Shown piece by piece: positions 57,896-64,000 of a DNA stretch of 64,000 nucleotides (the stretch's first letter is position 1; each line of letters starts with the position of its first letter). A program made the translations under genes and the position numbers. Source of the DNA: Pseudomonadota bacterium (lineage in GTDB: Bacteria; Myxococcota_A; UBA796; GCA-2862545); contig JAGSGY010000010.1 in NCBI GenBank assembly GCA_023954855.1, forward strand, positions 41,566 to 105,565, in the 5' to 3' direction. Under the pieces are notes generated by a model that searched no databases, was not told the origin of the DNA, and saw nothing but the letters and a program-made list of their open reading frames with translations.

Positions 57896-60864
57896 TCGGC
57901 GCTCTCATCGCCTTGTCGCTGGGTGCGCCCGTTGTCGAACAGGCACAGGCTCCCAGTCTGGCGTTTCAGGCGGTACGGTCCCAGCACTTCGAGGTGCACT
58001 ATGCGCGGAGTAGGGGTGAGGACCAACTCCTGGCAGCCGAGCGGGTGCTTGCCGAAGCCGAGGCCGCCTGGCTTCCGCTCTGTGCGGAGATCGAGTACTT
58101 CCCGGTCGAGCGTACTCACATCCTGCTGCTTCCCGATGACGGCATGCAGGGCTGGACGTGGCCGAGCTGGGACTGGATCGTGCTCTCGGCTCATCCGGGA
58201 GGCACCCTCGAACTGCAGCGGGGTCCGATGGATCCGCTTCGGCTCATCTTGCGCCACGAGCTCGCTCATCTGCTGCACCTGAAGAAGTCAAAGTGGTTGG
58301 CCGAGTCCGTCCAGAGCGTCGAAGTCAGCGCGTCTGTGTGGAGTGGTCGACGCAACACCCGGGTGGATGCGGGTCTTGAGTTCGCCGGCATTGGTCCCTA
58401 TTGGTGGTCCGAGGGCAGCGCCGAGGCTCTGGTCATCAACGCCGGCCTAGGCGAAGTCGGCGCAGAACGCGAGGCCACACTCCGCACGTCGCTCACCGAG
58501 TACCGCTGGCTGGGGGAAGAGTGGCGTACCCGCTTCGAGAAGCAGGACTGGGGCGACTCCGAGCGTAGCTATCAGCAGGGAAGGGCGTTTGTGCACTGGC
58601 TCGAGGCGACTGAGGGGCTTCGGATCGCGGAGCTCTCGGACGATGTCGCGCGGACCGGGTCCGTGACGCGCTCGTTGAGGCGCTTGACCGGCTCCACTCA
58701 AGAGCAGCTGGTCGACGGTTTCGTCGCGCAGATCGATGTGGCGGGAAGGGAGCGCGGGACCGCAGGTGCGGAGCTCGAGGAACACGTCAAACCGACGCCG
58801 AGGCGAAGCGATGCTGCCGAGGACGCTCGTGAGCGGACTGGCGTCTGGGACTTGTGGCCCACACCCTCTCCAGATGGGCGGTGGTACGCACAGCATGACC
58901 GCGGTGTGGTGCGGGTGGAGCGGCGTGAGGCCTCGTCCTTTGCGGCCCTTGGCGGCGATGGGCCCGCAGATCTGGACCGCATCGTCATTCCCGTCCACTA
59001 CGGAAGCCGCTTCACGTTTGTCCCCGGCGAACAGGCTGTGGTGGTGGTTGGCGAGGACGCGCTCACCGGACTCGATCTGTCGGTGCGCAACGTGTCGCGG
59101 CTCGTTCGGGTCGACCTCAGCGGGGACGAGACCTCCCTGGGCACCGAGTCCTGGGGCATCAGCACTCCACGTTCCTTGCGAAAGCGCAGCACACCCGTTC
59201 CCGGCACCGAACACGCCTGGGACCCGGCTGTCTCGAGCGACGGAGAACTCGCTTGGATCCGCGTGTCCGAAGGCGGGGGCCAACTGATGCGGGGGCCACT
59301 GTCCGGACCGTTCTCGGTGGTCGCTGGTGAGTCGGGACACTGGTGGCGGACGCCCGTTTTCTTGCCCGATGGGCGTCTCATCGCGATCCACCGTGTGGGC
59401 GACCGTGCCGACATCGTCGAGGTTCACGGGGATCGGGCACTCACGGCGCTCACCTCTAGCCTCTCTCAGGAGGCAGAACTCTCGGTCACGCCTGACGGGC
59501 AGGTGCTCTTCACGGCAGATCTCGAGGGCTTCCGCGATGTGTTCTCGCTCGACCCCGACACCGGCGAGGTGCGCCAACTCACAGAACGCTTCGGTGGGGC
59601 ACACACTCCTGCGATGACGGCTGACGGCGATCTGTTGTTCGTGGAGACCACGGCCCACGGCTTCAAGGCGATGGGGATCGAGGCGGACGCGCTTCTGGAC
59701 CGCACGGTCTCCGATCCATTCACGGGCCATCCTCTCTCGACCGCGGTTCTCCCCGTCCCCGACTACGAGGCCGTCTCTGGACGTGGGTTGGTGCCTTGGT
59801 CGATCACGCCCTTCGCTCATGTCGGCATGGGAGGGGTGGATGATCTCGACTTGGTCGGCGGTGCCGTCGTCTCGACCCGCTCCTGGCACGACGCCTTCGA
59901 CGGCCGGCTGACGCTGTGGGTGGGTGAGGAGCTCGGTGCTGCCACACAGCTACGTCAGCGTCTTGGGCCGCTAGACCTTCGCATTGCCGCACTTCATGGG
60001 ATCTCCGAGAGGCCCGTGAATGGCGTAAAGCTCGAGTCGTCCCAGTCAGAAGCCAGTGTAGATCTGGGGCTGCGTCGGGGCCCCTTCGCGGTGTGGACCG
60101 GCGGACGCGCGGCGCGGGTGGGCTTCCGGGATCTCGGGGCAGTCGGGCTCGCGGCCGGCCGGGTCTCACTGCTTGCGACGGAAGTGAGTCGTGGCGGCCT
60201 CATGGCGGAGGGGGTGCGAGCGGAGCTCTCCGCCGAGGTGGGCCAGCAGGACGGGAATCGATTCTGGCGAGGCTGGTTCGATGTGTCCGCGGACGCCCGA
60301 CTTCCCCGTGAACTCGGTGCGGCCTGGAGGAGGCATCATGCGCTTCTCGTCGGGCTTCACGTCGCCGCGGCCGACCCCACCAGCCATCCGTGGTTGCGCC
60401 CGCGAGCAGGTGGCATGGGTCGCGAATCCCTGTTGGGCTCGGTGACCGCGTTCCCCGGATACCCGGAGTTGGCGTTCACTGGCGATGCTCTTGTGGTCGC
60501 GAAGCTCGGTTATCGTTTGCCTCTTGGCCGATGGCGGCGCGCCGCGGGGGCTTGGTTCATCGAGGGGGCGAGCCTCGAGGGGATGACTCATGTGGGGCAA
60601 GCCTGGTCCGCGGGCTCCGTGCCCGGCCTGGACGATGGGATCACCGGCACCCCCTGGGCTGGCGACGTGGGTGGGCGCCTCATCGTGCATGGCACAGTGC
60701 GTGACTCACGCTGGGACCTCGGTATTCGCGTTGCGGTTCCGCTCACTGGCGTTCCTGTTTCGGACATCGATGGGGATGATGTGTTCGACGTGTTGCCGGC
60801 GCCCGCGGCTCTGCGTGACGAGCTTCCGTCCCCGCGCTTCATGCTCGAGTTTGGCCGACTCTAG
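57892..60864 (+). CDS. Exported gluzincin-type metallopeptidase with beta-propeller and barrel-like C-terminus
   Basis: 990 residues from a TTG at 57892 that overlaps the previous TGA (TTGA). A short signal-like N-terminus leads to a peptidase domain with HELAH (122-126) and a third zinc ligand E174 in WWSEGSAE, the pattern of peptidase MA gluzincins. From ~310 to ~640 there are TolB-like propeller repeats (SPDGRWYAQHDR, SSDGELAWIR, LPDGRLIAIHR, TPDGQVLFTADLEG, TADGDLLFVE). The last ~300 residues are strand-rich and end in FMLEFGRL, a terminal aromatic/hydrophobic strand like that of outer-membrane barrels. It is probably a surface-anchored protease. Similar peptidase-propeller-barrel proteins seem frequent in myxobacteria. 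Confidence 0.75.
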   Translation: MIGALIALSLGAPVVEQAQAPSLAFQAVRSQHFEVHYARSRGEDQLLAAERVLAEAEAAWLPLCAEIEYFPVERTHILLLPDDGMQGWTWPSWDWIVLSAHPGGTLELQRGPMDPLRLILRHELAHLLHLKKSKWLAESVQSVEVSASVWSGRRNTRVDAGLEFAGIGPYWWSEGSAEALVINAGLGEVGAEREATLRTSLTEYRWLGEEWRTRFEKQDWGDSERSYQQGRAFVHWLEATEGLRIAELSDDVARTGSVTRSLRRLTGSTQEQLVDGFVAQIDVAGRERGTAGAELEEHVKPTPRRSDAAEDARERTGVWDLWPTPSPDGRWYAQHDRGVVRVERREASSFAALGGDGPADLDRIVIPVHYGSRFTFVPGEQAVVVVGEDALTGLDLSVRNVSRLVRVDLSGDETSLGTESWGISTPRSLRKRSTPVPGTEHAWDPAVSSDGELAWIRVSEGGGQLMRGPLSGPFSVVAGESGHWWRTPVFLPDGRLIAIHRVGDRADIVEVHGDRALTALTSSLSQEAELSVTPDGQVLFTADLEGFRDVFSLDPDTGEVRQLTERFGGAHTPAMTADGDLLFVETTAHGFKAMGIEADALLDRTVSDPFTGHPLSTAVLPVPDYEAVSGRGLVPWSITPFAHVGMGGVDDLDLVGGAVVSTRSWHDAFDGRLTLWVGEELGAATQLRQRLGPLDLRIAALHGISERPVNGVKLESSQSEASVDLGLRRGPFAVWTGGRAARVGFRDLGAVGLAAGRVSLLATEVSRGGLMAEGVRAELSAEVGQQDGNRFWRGWFDVSADARLPRELGAAWRRHHALLVGLHVAAADPTSHPWLRPRAGGMGRESLLGSVTAFPGYPELAFTGDALVVAKLGYRLPLGRWRRAAGAWFIEGASLEGMTHVGQAWSAGSVPGLDDGITGTPWAGDVGGRLIVHGTVRDSRWDLGIRVAVPLTGVPVSDIDGDDVFDVLPAPAALRDELPSPRFMLEFGRL

Positions 60865-61073
60865 AAAGCAGTGGCGACCGGTAGCTAGGGTCGGGAGAGT
60901 GTCGGTGCGGGCGCGACTTTCGTGTCCGGCTTTGTCTGGTGCGTTTGGTCGTCATGGCCCCACGATCACCATCACAGCGGCCTCCGCGGCCTTGGCACGG
61001 ATGCTGCTGATACCAACGGTAATCGACGTAAGAACGGCGTCGTGACAGGAATGGACGTCCAGGGAGGACCCTC

Positions 61074-62018
61074 ATGCACCGAATCACCGCAATCGCCTTC
61101 ATCGCTCTCGCCGCTGGCTGCTCGACCGACCAGGTCACCATGGAGCACCAGGGAAGCATCTGGAGCGAGGCTCGCGGTGTTGCCATCCAAGATGGTGGTG
61201 AGCGCATTCACATGGGCATGGACTGGGGCACGACCTGCGCCTTCTCGCTCAACGGTGACTTCCAGGAAGACTACGACTTCCCCACAGAGACGGATGCCAT
61301 CCATGACGCCCGCAACGGCGAGGCGCTGGGCACATCTTCCGTTGGCCTGCACTTCATCGGTCGCGATGTCGCTGACGTCACCATGCCGAGCATCGTGGAT
61401 GCCGGCCTCACCTCCACCGGTGCGATCGCTCTGACGAACCTTGCCGGCGAGTGCGAGGCGCAGTGGATTGGCAACGACGGCGTCACCAGCGTCGCCCTCG
61501 GTGATTGCGGTCCCGCTGAGCTCGCGGTGGCCGGTGACCTTGCCGTCCTCGGAACGCAGACCGGCGCCATGGTGGTCGGTGCGGACGGACAGGTCATCGA
61601 CCTTCCCGGTCATGACCAGGTTCAGGTCGACCGCGCGCTTGACCTCGTCTACGTCGGCGCGACCGGTGAGCATGGCCTGACCGCAGCGGGCATCGACGGT
61701 GAGGTGGTCTGGCAGACCGACTTGCCCGGCACGCTTCTCGACATCGCCGACCTCGGCGAGGCCGGCATGGTCGTTGCGAGCGTCGAATCTGGCTTCGGCG
61801 GCGCGATCGCATTCCTGGATGCGGCAACCGGCGACCTCCTGAACAGTGTGGATGTCCCCGCGGGCGTGCAGCTCGCGAGTGCAGACGGCGGCACCACCCT
61901 GACCGTCACCTCCGACTGGGAGACGCATGTGTACCGGGTCGACCGCGACGGCAGCGGCGTGAAGTTCTACACCTCCGCTCGCTCCGCTGGCCTCCAGACG
62001 CAGCCGATCGGCGACTGA
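61074..62018 (+). CDS. Lipoprotein of unknown function, paralog A
   Basis: 314 residues; ATG at 61074 with GGGAGG six bases upstream. Lipoprotein signal (AIAFIALAAGC, Cys16). The rest consists of short beta repeats with a beta-propeller-like rhythm (for example GAMVVGADGQVIDLPG, GEVVWQTDLPGTLLDIADLGEAGMVVAS). Residues ~30-57 (ARGVAIQDGG...GTTCAF) correspond to SRGVALSHEG...GTTCAI in the next lipoprotein, so the two are paralogs. Function unknown. A strong terminator follows, so each has its own transcription unit. Confidence 0.7.
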   Translation: MHRITAIAFIALAAGCSTDQVTMEHQGSIWSEARGVAIQDGGERIHMGMDWGTTCAFSLNGDFQEDYDFPTETDAIHDARNGEALGTSSVGLHFIGRDVADVTMPSIVDAGLTSTGAIALTNLAGECEAQWIGNDGVTSVALGDCGPAELAVAGDLAVLGTQTGAMVVGADGQVIDLPGHDQVQVDRALDLVYVGATGEHGLTAAGIDGEVVWQTDLPGTLLDIADLGEAGMVVASVESGFGGAIAFLDAATGDLLNSVDVPAGVQLASADGGTTLTVTSDWETHVYRVDRDGSGVKFYTSARSAGLQTQPIGD

Positions 62019-62036
62019 GTCCTCCCTTTGCCAAGG

Positions 62037-62080
62037 CGCCGCGCGGGTCCTTCTTGGACGCGACGCGGCGTTCTTGTTTT
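62037..62080 (+). terminator. Rho-independent terminator
   Basis: A GC-rich 7-bp outer stem (62037-62043 with 62064-62070), extended by an inner GTCC/GGAC pairing, is followed by TTCTTGTTTT. It lies 19 bases after the stop of the lipoprotein gene. Confidence 0.75.
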
Positions 62081-62173
62081 GCCGAACTGGCTACACCCGC
62101 CAAGCGTGACAAAAAAAGGGTTGATCCCGGCGCAATGAGGTGGTGGATTGTGGGTAGACTTCAAGGAGCACCC

Positions 62174-63049
62174 ATGACTCGTACCTACCTCGGCCTTCTC
62201 GTTCTCAGCATGGTGGGTTGTTCCACAGGCGAGTCCCAGTTCAGCCATGAAGCCGAGGTTGGCGTGAGTTCGCGTGGCGTGGCGCTGTCCCACGAGGGCA
62301 GTCGCAGTCAGGTCGGCATGGCGGGTACCACCTGTGCCATCGACACACGGACCGCGGCGATCGGAAGCGACCTCGACTATGACGACAGCGATGAGGTCGT
62401 TCAGGACGCTGCGCTGGTCGATGACCGCGACATCTTCCTGATCCAATCCGAGGGCGGGTTGCACATGCAGTCCTCCACGGCCCTTGCGTTCGCCGAGCCC
62501 ACCATGCTCGGATCCTTCCAGGACGGTCGAGTCTTCGCCGATGGCATCGTTGGCCTCGACCAGGCGGAGCACTTGCAGTGGAGCACGGGTGGCGATGCCG
62601 ACGTGTCCGGACTGCGATCCTTCGACGTCGACACTGCCGGACAGGTCTTCGTGGCCGATGGCGATCTCTACCGAGTGACGCCAGACGAGCGCGTAAACCT
62701 CGCCTCCAACGTGGCACAGGTGGCCGTCGACGAGACGGCAGGCGTTTTGTACGCCGTAGACGAAGGTGGCTCGAGTCTGCGCCTGCTTGAGCTAGACGGC
62801 ACGCTGCGTGCGTCCGTGGACCTGGGCGGAGAGATCCTCGACCTCGCGGCCATGGGTGACCGTGGGGCGGCTGTGGCGGTTGTGTCGCACGGTTCTAGCG
62901 GTGAGCTGGTGCTCGTCGACGGTGCGACGGGTGAGATCAGCGCCTGGGTCGGTACCCCGACGCCAGCTGATGGAGTGAAGACATCCGGCGGCGGAGAGAT
63001 GATCGCGGTCACTCTCCCCGGGTCGATCCACTTTTTCAGCGTCGAGTAG
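62174..63049 (+). CDS. Lipoprotein of unknown function, paralog B
   Basis: 291 residues; ATG at 62174 with AAGGAG (62163-62168) five bases upstream. Lipoprotein signal (LGLLVLSMVGC, Cys16). It has the same plan as the preceding lipoprotein: an N-terminal segment with a conserved GTTCA motif, then propeller-like repeats (GQVFVADGDLYRVTPD, AGVLYAVDEGGSSLRLLELDG, SGELVLVDGATGEISAW). Overall identity is low, so the duplication is old or under relaxed constraint. It lies just upstream of the rRNA operon and is followed by a terminator. Confidence 0.7.
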   Translation: MTRTYLGLLVLSMVGCSTGESQFSHEAEVGVSSRGVALSHEGSRSQVGMAGTTCAIDTRTAAIGSDLDYDDSDEVVQDAALVDDRDIFLIQSEGGLHMQSSTALAFAEPTMLGSFQDGRVFADGIVGLDQAEHLQWSTGGDADVSGLRSFDVDTAGQVFVADGDLYRVTPDERVNLASNVAQVAVDETAGVLYAVDEGGSSLRLLELDGTLRASVDLGGEILDLAAMGDRGAAVAVVSHGSSGELVLVDGATGEISAWVGTPTPADGVKTSGGGEMIAVTLPGSIHFFSVE

Positions 63050-63143
63050 GTCGAGCAGAGACCGGATCGCGGTCGTCGACCAGCATGAAGACGGGACTCG
63101 CGGGTGAGGGGGATCAAGATCTTCTTCCCCAAAAGCACGGATG

Positions 63144-63180
63144 AAAGCGACCTCCAGTTTTTGGGTGTCGCTTTTTCTTT
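63144..63180 (+). terminator. Rho-independent terminator
   Basis: An 8-bp perfect stem AAAGCGAC/GTCGCTTT (63144-63151 with 63167-63174), extended inward by a few pairs, is followed by TTCTTT. It ends the second lipoprotein transcript and insulates the rRNA promoters. Confidence 0.8.
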
Positions 63181-63269
63181 GCACGGCTGAGGGGGGCTGT
63201 TAAATGCCGTGGGCCGCTGGGGGGAAACGCCTGGCAGCGCGGCTTTCGGGCCACCTCGTGACCTTCAAT

Positions 63270-63298
63270 TTGACGGTCACCACGCACCCTGCTAAAGG
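63270..63298 (+). promoter_or_regulatory. rRNA promoter P1
   Basis: TTGACG at 63270-63275, 17-bp spacer, TAAAGG at 63293-63298, then a G+C-rich discriminator GCGCGGGC. An inverted repeat GTGACC-N11-GGTCAC (63258-63280) overlaps the -35 box. Confidence 0.7.
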
Positions 63299-63371
63299 GC
63301 GCGGGCTTCAGCCACCAAGACCCTCGGGTCGAAACGGCTGACGCGCCTTCGGGGAAATCGTGACCATCAAC

Positions 63372-63400
63372 TTGACGGCCACAACCCACCCCGATAAACG
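63372..63400 (+). promoter_or_regulatory. rRNA promoter P2
   Basis: TTGACG at 63372-63377, 17-bp spacer, TAAACG at 63395-63400, then GCGCGGGC. The overlapping inverted repeat GTGACC-N11-GGCCAC (63360-63382) has one mismatched pair. Confidence 0.75.
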
Positions 63401-63470
63401 GCGCGGGCTTCAGTCGAAACGGTCTTCGGACCACGGCTGACGCGCCTCTGGGCAAATCGTAACCATCGAC

Positions 63471-63499
63471 TTGACGGTTACAACGCGCCCCGATAAACG
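63471..63499 (+). promoter_or_regulatory. rRNA promoter P3
   Basis: TTGACG at 63471-63476, 17-bp spacer, TAAACG at 63494-63499, then GCGCGGGC. The overlapping inverted repeat is GTAACC-N11-GGTTAC (63459-63481). Compared with P1, both arms changed in a compensating way. Confidence 0.75.
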
Positions 63500-63680
63500 G
63501 CGCGGGCTTCAGTCGACACGGTCTCCGGACCTGCGACGGTCGGTCTTTGAAATTCAGGTAGAAGTGGAGAGACGCAAGCGTCGATTCCAGTCGACCAAAT
63601 CCTTCGGGATGCGGAAGATGAGTCGCTCACGACCCAAAGGGAAGTGGAAGACTTTAAACAAAAATAGAGCAACAAAGATC

Positions 63681-64000
<320 letters not shown>

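Larger units (their letters stand above)
63234..63533 (+). repeat. Three ~100-bp direct repeats carrying the rRNA promoters
   Basis: The units run approximately 63234-63336, 63337-63435 and 63436-63533. The second and third are nearly identical over the stretch from GCTGACGCGCC to CGGTCT; the first is more divergent. Each contains one promoter with a TTGACG -35 box. The -35 boxes are 102 and 99 bp apart. Confidence 0.8.
63050..63680. other. 631-bp region upstream of 16S: terminator, triple rRNA promoter and leader
   Basis: No gene is seen. In order it holds the terminator of the lipoprotein gene (63144-63180), about 50 bases without a clear motif, three direct repeats with promoters (63234-63533) and an AT-richer leader of ~150 bases. 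The leader carries a boxA-like TCTTTGAAA (63544-63552) and a short stem GACGC-AA-GCGTC (63571-63582) that could belong to rRNA processing. Confidence 0.7.

Overview
The window is GC-rich bacterial chromosome, densely packed and organised in short operons. Several features point to Myxococcota (the former Deltaproteobacteria): a secreted protein ending in a MYXO-CTERM-like sorting tail (40236-41378), proteins built from MopE-type Asp/Cys repeats, an MglA-like protein, three membrane-anchored Ser/Thr kinases, many lipoproteins, and a CHAT-domain protein. No mobile element, CRISPR array or tRNA was seen. The window ends in the first 320 bases of a 16S rRNA gene that could settle the taxonomy.

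Layout. 1-10.1 kb: envelope and housekeeping genes (apolipoprotein N-acyltransferase, an MFS transporter, two lipoproteins, RecJ, a tail-anchored MglA-like protein with broken nucleotide-binding motifs, Lgt, two tandem COG3541-type nucleotidyltransferases). 10.2-21.5 kb: an eleven-gene co-directional acyl-CoA catabolic cluster (crotonase, two acyl-CoA ligases, SCP-2 protein, tandem DUF35 protein, two cysteine-less thiolase-fold proteins, SDR, hotdog thioesterase, two-subunit acyl-CoA dehydrogenase). It closely recalls the actinobacterial sterol side-chain degradation genes echA19, fadD19, Rv3521-ltp4-ltp3 and fadE26-fadE27. Three palindromes at its two promoters fit the 14-bp KstR operator pattern. 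21.5-41.4 kb: a lipoprotein, a DmdC/FadE5-type acyl-CoA dehydrogenase, a YceI lipoprotein, two adjacent Ser/Thr kinases, a 7Fe ferredoxin, a sulfatase-fold protein, a membrane spermidine-synthase-like protein, a nine-repeat MopE lipoprotein, a stand-alone DsbD-alpha-like protein, a LOG-family protein, a third kinase and the MYXO-CTERM protein.

41.4-49.0 kb: a five-gene minus-strand operon encoding a CsgG/TolB-like TPR protein, a FecR-like protein, a CHASE2 membrane protein, a second CsgG-like protein and a secreted TPR-CHAT (caspase-like) protein. All carry export signals or membrane segments. This is the best candidate here for an undescribed envelope sensing and protease system. 49-63 kb: glyoxalase I, RadA, a PLC-like lipoprotein, a dehydrogenase-VOC fusion, a HAD phosphatase, a 2-oxoacid:ferredoxin oxidoreductase, a beta-barrel plus metallopeptidase/propeller pair, and two paralogous lipoproteins. 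63.2-64 kb: three tandem rRNA promoters in a ~100-bp direct repeat, then the 16S gene.

Other recurring features are five convergent gene pairs whose stop codons share the palindrome CTAG, many ATGA/TTGA/TAATG start-stop overlaps, and two genes (a kinase and glyoxalase I) whose best-supported start codons are CTG and ATT. Functional calls rest on motif recognition and remembered family sequences; no database search was run.
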